A DNA stretch of 33,167 nt, from contig JAFSZZ010000113.1 of the NCBI GenBank assembly GCA_017458765.1, forward strand, positions 1-33,167. The letters are read 5' to 3'. The stretch is from Lachnospiraceae bacterium (lineage in GTDB: Bacteria > Bacillota > Clostridia > Lachnospirales > Lachnospiraceae). Positions 8,085 to 17,095 of this stretch are shown here, piece by piece. Within the stretch, counting starts at the first letter, position 1. Each line of letters starts with the position of its first letter. A program made the position numbers and the translations under genes. Below the pieces are notes generated by a model, which saw only the letters and a program-made list of their open reading frames with translations, made no database searches and had not been told where the DNA came from.

Positions 8085-9047
8085 TCATATCCTAAGCGGG
8101 TACCTGCCCTTTTCCGGCAAACCTTTATATATAAAACATACCATAAGAGCCATATGTAAAATAAACCCCGGCCGGCCGTAAACGGCTGACCGGGGAACAT
8201 CGGAAACAATTACCGTCAGTCCGGGATCATTAAAAGGTTTCTTTCCGATCTTAAAATACCTGACAGTTGAGCCTGCAAAATTACCCTTTCCTTTGATCGT
8301 AAGGGTTGGGTTCTTTCCGGTGGACAGGTCAGTCTTTACTGCCGTATTATTGGTCCAGGAAACGGTATAATCCGTGCCTGAAGTCAGCCTGTAACCATTG
8401 TAGGATACAGTCACCTGAGGTCTGGCACCGCCTTTCGCATAGGGGACGGTACTGTCCTTGATCCCCACCGAAAGCTTCTCATCATTTGTGATGTCTACGC
8501 CCTTCAGGATCTTAAATGTGGCAGTCTTCGTACCTGAAATGCCTGCGGCATTGAAATTATCTGCCACAAACACAATGGTGGCGGTTCCGGGGTTCACATT
8601 GTTCAGTACGCTGTCCACCACATAATCCGTGTCTTCCACCAAAGTCTTTCCGTTAAGGGTAAGGGTATAGCTTCCTTTTGCCGGGACAATGGCATCCCCG
8701 GTGTAATAATATCCGGACGGATTAAGCGTCACCTTTGCCTTCGAAAGCAGGTTTGTTTTTTCCGTCACTATGAGGGAAGCCTCATGTTCAACCCCTTCGG
8801 CTATGGTAAAGTTCTGGTTGCCGTTTTTCGGAGCTGCCGAGACGGTATAGACCGCGGGATCCTTTATCTCCCTGTTCTCTGTGCAGATAAACACAAATTC
8901 CTTTGCAGAAACCTTCTTCCCGGTCTCCACCCACAGAATATCCAGCGTGGGCTTTATGGTCTTTCCTGTCTTCGGTACAGCCGTGTCACAAACCAGCACA
9001 CCCTCACCTATCACTGCAGGCTCGATAGTGAATTTTCTTTTGTCCAA
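8085..9047 (-). pseudogene. Remnant of a secreted repeat protein (both ends lost)
   Basis: The reading frame of 320 residues has only a TTG start with no ribosome-binding site or signal peptide, and stays open back to a stop at 9132-9134, into a terminator hairpin. The middle is clearly real. It has tandem all-beta modules with the pattern 'NGKTLVEDTDYVV...GTATIVF...KTATFKI' and 'YNGYRLTSGTDYTVSW...GKGNFAGSTVRYFKI', the same module type that fills the C-terminal half of the neighbouring 1746-residue protein. A new module begins (LTVIVSDVP) and then runs into a terminator at 8155-8195, so the last about 35 residues are probably not native. It is best read as a decayed copy or severed piece of a paralogous surface protein. 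Confidence 0.6.
8155..8195 (-). terminator. Rho-independent terminator after the surface-protein remnant
   Basis: On the minus strand CCCCGGTCAGCCG, loop TTTA, CGGCCGGCCGGGG, then TTTATTTT. Twelve of 13 positions pair, counting one G-U. It lies inside the nominal end of the degraded frame and marks the original transcript end. Confidence 0.7.
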
Positions 9048-9095
9048 ATCCCAAAGAAGGTTTCTTGCGAGGAAGGCCGTTGTTATAAAATAGTT

Positions 9096-9127
9096 AAGGC
9101 GTCCATCCGGTAACGGATGAACGCCTT
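9096..9127 (-). terminator. Terminator after the 1746-residue surface protein
   Basis: A 14-bp stem AAGGCGTTCATCCG / CGGATGGACGCCTT with a 4-nt loop. The one non-Watson-Crick position is a U-G pair on the minus-strand RNA but a C-A mismatch on the plus strand, which favours minus-strand use. The downstream T content is only moderate (AACTATTTTAT). Confidence 0.6.
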
Positions 9128-9162
9128 TGTTTTACTGCCTGTATATTCGCACAATGAAATGG

Positions 9163-12100
9163 CTATTTCTTTTGTTTTATTTTAAACGTGAGCGCCTTTC
9201 TGTTTCCATACTTTCCGATTCCTATGATGTATACGGTACCTCTTCCGGTGGCAATGTTTTCTTCCCATTCCAGTGTGTAATCACCCCCGTAAACGAGTGC
9301 ATCAGCAGCATTTTTCTGTTTTGTTTTGTAGATCTTTATCTCATTTTCGGGATCAAATCGTTGGCTGTCATTCTCACCCGGTCTGATGGATAAGCCGGTA
9401 TAATTCTGATCCGCAATCTTCTCAAATGTCATCTTGGTGATATCGGTCTGATAGACGCGGAAATGGCCTTCCTTTGTTCCCGAATAATTACCGGCAAAGT
9501 TGACAGTGACTGTTGCCTTTTCATTACCGGTAGGTGCCGTTGTATCCCCGTAAACCAGTGAATAATCCGAGGCCTTGAGCGTTTTGCCTTTCACAGTGAC
9601 CGTAACCTTGGGACTGAGCTGTCTATTCGCGCATTTTACATCCGGGACAGTCACCGCCCATTCATCGGCACGAAGGTCTTCGACATTGATCGGAACGATC
9701 GTAAAGTTTTTCGTTAACGTCCCTTTGTATGCCCCTTTTCCTTTTACCTTGATCGTCGGCTGTTTGTTAGCCGGTGCATTTACCGATGCATTGACATTGT
9801 TGGAATATGACACCGTAAAATCCCGTCCCTCTACGAGCTTCAGAGCAGCACCCTGATACTGATGATCAACTGCCGTGATCGAAACTGCCGGTGTTATCTT
9901 ATCCCCGGTATACGTAAAGGATGTAGTGCTAAGAGCAAACGCAAAATCCGTTTCGGAAAGAGTATCCTGTGCCTGATATGCCCTGAACGGCTTGTCTATA
10001 TGTTCGACACCCAGTTTGTTTGCGTAATTCCCCTGCAAGGTTATCAGGGCAACATAAACGCTGCCTCCGTAATGGGCAAAATCTACGGAATAATCCGTTC
10101 CCTTTTTCAATGTTTTTTTGCCGTATTTGACTGTCGGCTTTATCATGGCAGCGGTAATCTGCCGGTTGGCCTTTGAGAGTTTGACATCCGGAACGGTTAT
10201 TTCAAGATCTTCTTCGGCAAGCTGCAGACCTGTAATGGCAAATTTCTTTGTCATTGTTCCTGAATAATTGCCCTTAAATTTAACCGTGACTACCGGTGCG
10301 ATATCTTTTCCCGCGGCTGTCGTTTCGTCGGCGCCTGCCCTGTTTGTATTGTTCTTGTATGAAACGCTGTAATCCGTTGCCGGAACAGATACGGTCCCGT
10401 CAAATACTTCGATCGCCGGTTTGAGTGCGGAGCCGCTATATGATGTATTTCCCGTGACGGAAACGCTTGCTCCCCCTTCCCATGAAAGAGGTTTTGCCGC
10501 GATCTTGAAAGTTGCACTCTTATAACCGCCATAGGCATTCTTTCCGATCACCCACACGGTAGCTTTTCCGACATTCTCATTGTTCTCAAATCTTACTTCA
10601 TAGTTTTCCTCACCTGTTTCAGCATCTGTCGCCGGAATATAGCCGTCGGAATTCTTATTCAGTTTTACCTTGACGGGCGGGCATACAGGTTCGCCCGGTT
10701 TCCTGTATACAAGCGGATATGTATTATCAAGTTCAATGACCGCATTACTTAATGTTGTCTCTGCCATGAAAATATGGTATGTAAGAACAACCGTGTTCTT
10801 AAAGCTGTTCATCCCCGTTACAGTCACCTTAACTTCTCCCACGTCGACAGGGTCTTCGGGATCATAAGTAAGATTGTAGTCCGTGCCTTCTTTCAGTGTA
10901 AGCCTTCCGAACCTGACTGTTGGTTTTGACTTTTGGACAGTGCCGGCTTTGTATTGCATGTCCTTGATCGTATATACAAACGGATCGACTGTCAGAAGCG
11001 ATGTGGAAACAATACTGAATTCCTTATAATAACTGAACCCGTAATTGCCTTTTCCTGTCACAGTGACTCTTGCAGCATTTCCGACATTTTTCTGATTCGA
11101 GTATTTTGCGGTGTAATCAACGCCGTTCGTAAGCAGTTTCTTTCCGTCATATACGTGAAGTTCATCGGCTGAAAGCGTTACATTTTCGCCAGTGAACGGC
11201 ACATCTTCTATCCTGCCGATCCAGATCCCGTTCCCAATCCTGCTGCTTCGGATGCCCTGTGCTTTCAGATCGGCCACATCTGCCGGCGTGATATCGCCCC
11301 AGTCTTCCTCTGTCCAGGTCGCATACAGCGTGACAGTGGCTCCGTTTTCAATCGCAAAGTTACCGATAGCCCCGTCTGCGTAAATGGTTCCCGTTCCTTC
11401 CGGGACAAGACTCCAGCCTGCGAATTCCAGACTTTCAGAGTCCTCAAATGTACAAGCCGGAAGCGCAACGCCGTCATCGTATTTCCTTGCCTGATTCTCC
11501 ATGCTTCCGGTCGCTGTGGCAAGGTTTTTATCAAATTTTACCACGTAATCGATGGGCGTCCACTTCGCGTACAAAGCAGCATCTCCCGTAAGATGGGTTC
11601 TGTTGAATGCCCATCTGTCTTCATCGTTACATTCCCTATAAAGGTACCAGCCACCAAAGATATATCCTGCAGTTGAAGGTGCATCGGGTTCAGGAATCAA
11701 ACTGCCGCTCTTGATCTCAACCGATGCAGGTGCAGTCCCGTGTCCGTTTGCATCAAATGTCACCACCACGATCTCCTCCGTCTCAAGGGTGATGTTCTGA
11801 ACTTCGGAGGCGAGCATGGTCTGTGAAGGAGCCACACGGATATAATAATCGCCGGCCTCAAGATTCGTAAGTGCTCCGGTACAAGCCGTCCATGCTACGG
11901 CATCCGGATTACCCTGAGGTGATGATGTCCTGTATTCGTGAATGGCGGTTGTCGGAATACTTCCCTTTCTTCCGCGGTTTGACGGATTGACTCCCACCAG
12001 TTCAGGTTTTTCTGCTTTTGTAATAGTAAACTCCTGTGGAAGACTGTCAACGGAAGTGGCACCGTTATCACCGAGTCTGACAAGCGTGAGCTTTCCGGCA

Positions 12101-14403
12101 TTCAGTCCGGTAAGGTCGTGCGTTGTTACGCCCTCTGCCATGACAAACGTGCTCTCTTCTCCGCCAAGCGATATCTTATAATTTCCGGCTGTCAGGCCTG
12201 ACAATGTGCCCTTCGCGCTCCCTGTTGCCGTAAATGTCGCAGCCGGTGTCTCCTCCTGATAAGGATCGGTAAGGGTAACCGTGACCACATCCGAAGCAAG
12301 AACTGCCCCGTCAGGCTTTACTCGTATATAGTATGTCCCTGCTCCAACTGCAAGTGCCCCGTTGCAGTCATTCCAAGATACCAAGTCCGGATCGTCTTCG
12401 GGATCTTCGGTGACATATTCGTGCGTATTCGCTGTGTTGATACTTCCGTTCCCTCCGATCTCTGTCGGATTTGTACCGATAAGTACCGGAGTGGAAGCTT
12501 TGGCAATCGTTATCTTTTGTTCTTCACTGTCAACCGTTGTTTCATAGTTTCCGTTCTTAATCAGAGTATGTTCTCCGGTGGAAAGGTCCGTCAGTAATTT
12601 TGATGTGGCACCGGCCTCAACTGTAAATTCACTCTCGTTAAACGTATAGGTCGCGCCGGAAACAAGTCCCGAAAGTTCGCCGGTACTGCACCCGAGCGCA
12701 GTAAATACTGCCGTCGGCGTTGCTTCCTTTGCGGGAACAAACTCCGCCAGTTCTATCTCCTGCGCATCGGATGTCAGCACAGTGGCCGATGCGGCAACGC
12801 GAACATAATATGTGCCGGGATCAAGGTTTGTCAGAGCGCCTGTACAGGCCGTCCATTGTACATTCTCTGCCGTGGGATCTCCGGTCGTATATTCATGTGA
12901 AGCATCCGTCGGAATGCTGCCTTTTCCGTCTATGACAGCGGGCTGCGATGCAACAAGCTGCGGCGTATCCGCACGGGTGATCGTAAACTGTTTCGGATCC
13001 GAATCCGCATTGATTTCGGATGAGGCTTTCTTCACGACGGAAACAGTACCGGGCACCAGCCCCGTTACTTCTATAACATCTTCACCTTCCGGTACGGTTA
13101 TGGTTTCTTCAGCGTCACCGTTTTCCGCAGGGTAGGAAATGACATACTCTCCGCCTTCCGTAACTCCGCCGATCACACCGGAATCATATCCGGTCGCCGT
13201 AAATGTGACAGAAGAAACATCCTCGGGGATAAGACCCGTCGGGAGCAGTTCCACAAGTTCACCATCATCAAGATATGCCACTACGATGTTTCCGTCTGCA
13301 TTTGTAAAAACGGAATACTGAATACTATCCGAAAGAACGGTTGTGAGTTTTTTATGATTGATCGCATTCTGAAGTGTTTTGACGATAGCCGCTCCGTTTT
13401 GATAGAACAGGATGCTGCTTCCGCTTGCGGCCGAATAATAAATGTTACCCGAGTCGTCAAGTGTCAAGTCGGCCGCATAGTTTCCGACAGCATCGCTTTT
13501 AAGCCCCATAACAGTGGCTCCGCTTCCGTTATATACGAGAATGGCATAATTACCCCGTCCGTATCCCAGGGCATATACATCAGACCCATTGCTGCAGGCT
13601 TCGTAAATATCGTATTTTTTCCAATCATCACAGATTTCCTTACCTTCACCGTGAAGCGGTGTGAAATCCACATAATATGAAGTATCGGAACCTCCATAAT
13701 ACTTTTCCCAAAAGGTCGTGGAGTAAACATTAACATAGTCTGCATCCGTCTGCACGATCTTCACCGGAGTTGTTGGGAAATTTCTATTTCCGTCAGGACT
13801 GGAAAACCAACCCCATCCGACAAAGACGACTGATTTTACAACGGTTTCTCCCACAACCGCATTCATGACCTCCGGATAGCCCTTACCGTCATCGCTTTCA
13901 AACCCTTCCGTATCAAAATAAGCGATATGAACACTTCCGTCGGATCCTATCACGATATCGGGTGCGGAAACGGTTCCTCCGCCGTACACATTATTTGATC
14001 CGAACTCCACGGGGACAGACCATCCGTCGTCGGTCTGACAGGTATATGCGATTGTGTTATTGTCTGTCGTATAGGCAATATGCGCCTTACCGTCATATAT
14101 CGCAAGCGCGGCTTCCTTTGCGCCGGTCTCACTGCCGACCGCCTTCTCAGACCACTGAAGAGCTCCATCGGGATTGAACACACCATACCACAGCGTACCG
14201 CCCGATACTACCCCATCGGAGGCTGACCCTCCCCTCACGAACAAAACGCCGATCGAGCCGTCAGGCAGCGTTTCGGCATCCATCACAAATCCATTGACCG
14301 GATCCGCATCTGCATAAACAGGCTTTGCGGGCAATAACATTATTGCGACCGCAAACACAACGAGCAGGTGAATCAGGTTCTTCAGTTTTGGCCTTTCCTT
14401 CAT
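9163..14403 (-). CDS. Large secreted repeat protein (InlB-type and MBG-like modules)
   Basis: 1746 residues. The ATG at 14403 follows AAAGGAGAA at 9 nt. Residues 1-31 are a signal peptide ending in PVYA. About 32-390 looks like a beta-propeller (repeated short Asp/Gly-rich blades such as DGSIGVLF, DGKAHIAY, DGSVHIAYFD). About 399-879 holds three tandem modules of about 160 residues, each starting F-T-A-x-G and ending in a GSI-T...HEY-T...W-C-GAL...YYIRV block. About 879-1035 has two InlB/Flg_new-type repeats (VTFDANGHG...GYIFGGWY; VKFDKNLAT...FAGWSLVP). The rest is a series of MBG-like beta modules (DYTAKYSNQKNVG..., GTDYSVDF...). No LPXTG-like signal, LysM or SLH domain closes the protein, so it is either released or held by other contacts. 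A divergent regulator lies next to it. Confidence 0.85.
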   Translation of the reverse strand: MKERPKLKNLIHLLVVFAVAIMLLPAKPVYADADPVNGFVMDAETLPDGSIGVLFVRGGSASDGVVSGGTLWYGVFNPDGALQWSEKAVGSETGAKEAALAIYDGKAHIAYTTDNNTIAYTCQTDDGWSVPVEFGSNNVYGGGTVSAPDIVIGSDGSVHIAYFDTEGFESDDGKGYPEVMNAVVGETVVKSVVFVGWGWFSSPDGNRNFPTTPVKIVQTDADYVNVYSTTFWEKYYGGSDTSYYVDFTPLHGEGKEICDDWKKYDIYEACSNGSDVYALGYGRGNYAILVYNGSGATVMGLKSDAVGNYAADLTLDDSGNIYYSAASGSSILFYQNGAAIVKTLQNAINHKKLTTVLSDSIQYSVFTNADGNIVVAYLDDGELVELLPTGLIPEDVSSVTFTATGYDSGVIGGVTEGGEYVISYPAENGDAEETITVPEGEDVIEVTGLVPGTVSVVKKASSEINADSDPKQFTITRADTPQLVASQPAVIDGKGSIPTDASHEYTTGDPTAENVQWTACTGALTNLDPGTYYVRVAASATVLTSDAQEIELAEFVPAKEATPTAVFTALGCSTGELSGLVSGATYTFNESEFTVEAGATSKLLTDLSTGEHTLIKNGNYETTVDSEEQKITIAKASTPVLIGTNPTEIGGNGSINTANTHEYVTEDPEDDPDLVSWNDCNGALAVGAGTYYIRVKPDGAVLASDVVTVTLTDPYQEETPAATFTATGSAKGTLSGLTAGNYKISLGGEESTFVMAEGVTTHDLTGLNAGKLTLVRLGDNGATSVDSLPQEFTITKAEKPELVGVNPSNRGRKGSIPTTAIHEYRTSSPQGNPDAVAWTACTGALTNLEAGDYYIRVAPSQTMLASEVQNITLETEEIVVVTFDANGHGTAPASVEIKSGSLIPEPDAPSTAGYIFGGWYLYRECNDEDRWAFNRTHLTGDAALYAKWTPIDYVVKFDKNLATATGSMENQARKYDDGVALPACTFEDSESLEFAGWSLVPEGTGTIYADGAIGNFAIENGATVTLYATWTEEDWGDITPADVADLKAQGIRSSRIGNGIWIGRIEDVPFTGENVTLSADELHVYDGKKLLTNGVDYTAKYSNQKNVGNAARVTVTGKGNYGFSYYKEFSIVSTSLLTVDPFVYTIKDMQYKAGTVQKSKPTVRFGRLTLKEGTDYNLTYDPEDPVDVGEVKVTVTGMNSFKNTVVLTYHIFMAETTLSNAVIELDNTYPLVYRKPGEPVCPPVKVKLNKNSDGYIPATDAETGEENYEVRFENNENVGKATVWVIGKNAYGGYKSATFKIAAKPLSWEGGASVSVTGNTSYSGSALKPAIEVFDGTVSVPATDYSVSYKNNTNRAGADETTAAGKDIAPVVTVKFKGNYSGTMTKKFAITGLQLAEEDLEITVPDVKLSKANRQITAAMIKPTVKYGKKTLKKGTDYSVDFAHYGGSVYVALITLQGNYANKLGVEHIDKPFRAYQAQDTLSETDFAFALSTTSFTYTGDKITPAVSITAVDHQYQGAALKLVEGRDFTVSYSNNVNASVNAPANKQPTIKVKGKGAYKGTLTKNFTIVPINVEDLRADEWAVTVPDVKCANRQLSPKVTVTVKGKTLKASDYSLVYGDTTAPTGNEKATVTVNFAGNYSGTKEGHFRVYQTDITKMTFEKIADQNYTGLSIRPGENDSQRFDPENEIKIYKTKQKNAADALVYGGDYTLEWEENIATGRGTVYIIGIGKYGNRKALTFKIKQKK

Positions 14404-14513
14404 TGACAGGGTTCTCCTTTCGCTAAGAAATATCAGGTTGATGCTGCATGAAAATGGACACGGACATATTTGCTTTCATCATATATTAATCTGCGCAGGA
14501 TGAATATCGAACT

Positions 14514-14526
14514 TGCCTATTAGGCA
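14514..14526. promoter_or_regulatory. Perfect 13-bp palindrome, probable operator
   Basis: TGCCTA-T-TAGGCA directly abuts the TTGACA -35 box of the regulator gene, in the 243-bp space between two divergent genes. It is the most symmetrical site there and so the best candidate for binding by the double-HTH regulator. Binding is inferred. Confidence 0.5.
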
Positions 14527-14555
14527 TTGACACAGTGGCAAATACTTTGTAAGAA
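14527..14555 (+). promoter_or_regulatory. Promoter of the divergent HTH regulator
   Basis: A perfect TTGACA at 14527-14532, a 17-nt spacer and TAAGAA at 14550-14555. The -10 box is weak. A TATAAT at 14575-14580 has no matching -35 box. The leader to the start codon is about 85 nt. Confidence 0.45.
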
Positions 14556-14646
14556 TAAAATTGAGAGAATAAAATATAATATAGAAATGAAACTTGTGTG
14601 TGGGATTCTTCTGTGTTGGATTCCGGAGCGAACGGGAGGTCTGATG

Positions 14647-16440
14647 ATGACATTTCGGGAACGGCTAAACGATTATATGAAAGAGATCGGCCTGACTTCC
14701 AGGGAACTGGCCAATTTAAGCAACACTTCCGAGGCCGTCATCAGCCGTTACCGCAGCGGAAAGCGGCTCCCCAAACCGGACGGTGACACCACCTATGTCC
14801 TGTCTCATGCGCTTAGCCTTGCCGCACAGAAAAAAGGACTTGAAACATCGGAACATGCTCCCTACTCCGTTACATCCATACAAAACAGTCTGCTTTCCAC
14901 GCTTCCCAACGCCGGAATTGATAAAAAGGATTTCCTGCGCAAACTGAATGCCCTGATCAGTTCCTTAAACATCAGTATTTCCAGATTTTCAAAGTATTCC
15001 TCTTATGACCCCAGTTTTGTCTCAAGGATCATCAAAGGAGAACGCTCTCCTTCGGATTATGTGCTTTTTGCGAGAAATGTCGGAGATTTCTGTGCGAGTG
15101 CATATCATGCCGATTCCGATCTGGAGGTCATCAGTACACTTTTGGATGTGGATAAAAAAGCCCTTTCCGGCTCCGGTCATCTGTCTGCAAAAATCGTTTC
15201 TTATCTGTTGAACCAAAGTACGGATCCGTCTGAAGATGCCCGGACAGGCAATGACGGATCGGACACCATAGAAAGCAAAACCACGGAAAAATTCCTGTCA
15301 CAGATAGACAATTTTGATCTCGACGCATATATGAACCTGATCCATTTTGATAAGATCAATCTGCCTTCCATCCCCTTCAGGCTTGGATCCAACAAGTCCT
15401 ATACCGGGCTTAAGGGTATGAAAAGCGCGGAACTGGACTTTTTGCGATCTGTTGCTTTCAGTGCCGACAAATCCCCGATATATATGTATTCCACACTGCC
15501 GATGACCACCATAGATGAGGATAAAGACTATTACAGAAAGTATATGTTCTATCTGGCGGTCATCATCAAAAAGGGCCACGATATTCACATCATCCATCAT
15601 CTCGACCGTCCGGATAATGAAATCCTGACCGGGCTGATGGGCTGGATCCCGATCTATATGACGGGAAAAGTGCACTCTTACTATTTTCCCGGAGAAAGCG
15701 ATCCGGTTTTTAAGCACTTTCTGCGATTTTCGGATAACATTGCATCCATGGGGGAATGTATCGGAAATGATATCGAGAATGCTCTGATCAAAACAACCAA
15801 AGTACCGGGGGAACTCGAAATCCATCGCAGGCGGGCCCTCGAATTGTTCGGACAGGCGTCTTTGCTGATGAATACCTATCGCAGCGAAAATGCGCTTGCT
15901 TACAGGGAGTTCCTGACAAAAGAGCTTTCAGAGATCAGTGAAGAAAGCGAATGTATCCGGCTCCTTTCCGCACCTTCCCTGTACACCCTGTCCTCTTCCG
16001 TGAGTGACGATATCAGCAGTTTCTATGATTTTTCCGAAAGCGATGCGGAAATGTTTCGGTCTGCACTTGATTTTCAAACGGATCTGGTGCATCAGTTCTT
16101 TCAAAAGGGCGGCCGGATGGAAGAATATTTATATACGCCGAATGAGTCGGGTTTCACGGAGCATCCCGCGTATCTGGCTCTTTCGGGAGCTTTCATCGAC
16201 AAAAACATCGCGTATCCTTTTGACCGTTATATGAAGCATGTCGAAAAAGAGCGCAGGGTCTCCTCGGAAACGCCGGGCATGACCTGCCATGTTCTTGACG
16301 GAGACAAGTATTCCTTCAGAAATATTCAGATCACGATCTTAAAAGGAAAATGGGCCATGATCTCGAAGAACACGGCCCCTGCAATTCATTTTGTCATACA
16401 CCATCCCAAGCTGGTCAATGCCATAACGGAATTATTATAG
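14647..16440 (+). CDS. Large regulator with two helix-turn-helix segments
   Basis: 597 residues from the ATG at 14647, with GGGAGG 7 nt upstream; the adjacent ATG at 14644 is also possible. The open frame extends back to 14527 but has no ribosome-binding site there. Residues 1-45 are an XRE-like HTH (LTSRELANLSNTSEAVISRYRSGKR). Residues about 95-137 repeat the idea (LNISISRFSKYSSYDPSFVSRIIKGER). The remaining about 400 residues are soluble and unfamiliar; they could sense a ligand or partner. There are no membrane segments. It is divergent from the large surface protein, and a palindrome lies at its own promoter, so control of that protein and of itself is likely but unproved. Confidence 0.75.
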   Translation: MTFRERLNDYMKEIGLTSRELANLSNTSEAVISRYRSGKRLPKPDGDTTYVLSHALSLAAQKKGLETSEHAPYSVTSIQNSLLSTLPNAGIDKKDFLRKLNALISSLNISISRFSKYSSYDPSFVSRIIKGERSPSDYVLFARNVGDFCASAYHADSDLEVISTLLDVDKKALSGSGHLSAKIVSYLLNQSTDPSEDARTGNDGSDTIESKTTEKFLSQIDNFDLDAYMNLIHFDKINLPSIPFRLGSNKSYTGLKGMKSAELDFLRSVAFSADKSPIYMYSTLPMTTIDEDKDYYRKYMFYLAVIIKKGHDIHIIHHLDRPDNEILTGLMGWIPIYMTGKVHSYYFPGESDPVFKHFLRFSDNIASMGECIGNDIENALIKTTKVPGELEIHRRRALELFGQASLLMNTYRSENALAYREFLTKELSEISEESECIRLLSAPSLYTLSSSVSDDISSFYDFSESDAEMFRSALDFQTDLVHQFFQKGGRMEEYLYTPNESGFTEHPAYLALSGAFIDKNIAYPFDRYMKHVEKERRVSSETPGMTCHVLDGDKYSFRNIQITILKGKWAMISKNTAPAIHFVIHHPKLVNAITELL

Positions 16441-16716
16441 GTTCGATTAGGCAAGATGGTTTACATAATTATTAGTGAACCTGGCGGGAATAACTTTGAA
16501 TGCGCTTCCTATGACCGGGTTCGATTGTGTTATGTAAACCAGGAGTGGACCTGGCGGGAATCCCACCGGCGGCTGCCGCCGCCTTTCAGGCTGGGCTGCG
16601 GCCCGGAGGCGTCACCGGCGCCTCCTCTTCTCGCTACGCTCGAAGGCCTTGCCGTTCGATTCCCTCTATTTTAATTTGCAACAGGGAGCATACTAAAGTA
16701 TGCTCCCTGTTGCAAA
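16441..16716. repeat. Scarred region with partial copies of the tmRNA 3' end
   Basis: There is no gene. The 17-nt sequence TGGACCTGGCGGGAATC, which forms the tmRNA 3' end at 16717-16733, recurs exactly at 16546-16562 and as a 13-nt version at 16479-16491. T-loop-like GTTCGATT occurs in the opposite sense at 16441, 16519 and 16654. An 11-bp inverted repeat (GGTTTACATAA at 16458, TTATGTAAACC at 16530) and a GC-rich block (about 16555-16640) unlike its surroundings are also present. ssrA is a known integration site, so these look like attachment-site scars. Confidence 0.6.
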
Positions 16717-16717
16717 T
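16674..16717 (-). terminator. Perfect 21-bp hairpin at the tmRNA 3' end
   Basis: The arms 16674-16694 and 16697-16717 are fully complementary and leave a 2-nt loop. The hairpin touches the last base of tmRNA on the minus strand. It would stop transcription or protect the precursor end. The sequence after it is not T-rich, so a classical terminator is uncertain. Confidence 0.55.
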
Positions 16718-17059
16718 GGACCTGGCGGGAATCGAACCCGCGTCCGAAAGCTCTTTCACCAAAACTTCTCCCATCACAGTCATTGTTTATTTATTCCCGT
16801 TACGAAGCGCCCAATGACAGGCGGATCATCCCGGTAGCTTCATAGTGCTTCTTATACCTCAAAGCTTTGGCATAAGAGTTCCCCGCAGGTTTGATGCCCT
16901 TACCCCGCGCAGCGGGTGACCCGGGAAGGACAAGCAGCAACTAGGCTGCTAATGCTAAATTAGGTCTAGCGTTTATATTTAGTTCCCCGGTTTTACGTGG
17001 AATGGGACCACGGATGGCTATCTTGACTTCCAAACCCCCGTCGAAACCAGTACAAGCCC
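16717..17059 (-). ncRNA. ssrA: tmRNA (transfer-messenger RNA)
   Basis: 343 nt. The ends pair as a tRNA-Ala-like acceptor (GGGCTTG with CAGGTCC shifted by one, including G3:U70, discriminator A), with the T-arm CGCGGGTTCGATTCCCGCC. The 5' domain begins GGGCTTGTACTGGTTTCGACGG, of which TGGTTTCGACGG is typical. The tag frame at 16941-16970 reads GCT AGA CCT AAT TTA GCA TTA GCA GCC TAG, giving (A)ARPNLALAA. The end LALAA is the protease-recognition signal; the ARP start departs from the usual acidic residues. It rescues ribosomes stalled on broken mRNA together with SmpB, which is encoded immediately upstream. Confidence 0.93.
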
Positions 17060-17067
17060 GTGAAATT

Positions 17068-17095
17068 ATTATATCACAAATTGCGGATTTTGAAA
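17068..17095 (-). promoter_or_regulatory. tmRNA promoter overlapping the smpB stop
   Basis: On the minus strand a perfect TATAAT at 17068-17073, 8 nt before the first tmRNA base. The best -35 match is TTTCAA at 17090-17095 (16-nt spacer), which is weak. The -10 box begins next to the smpB stop codon (17074-17076), so ssrA can be expressed both alone and from the smpB transcript. Confidence 0.55.

Noticed and set aside
14527-14646. N-terminal extension of the HTH regulator starting at 14527
   Set aside because: It would start inside the promoter and has no ribosome-binding site; ATG 14647 follows GGGAGG.
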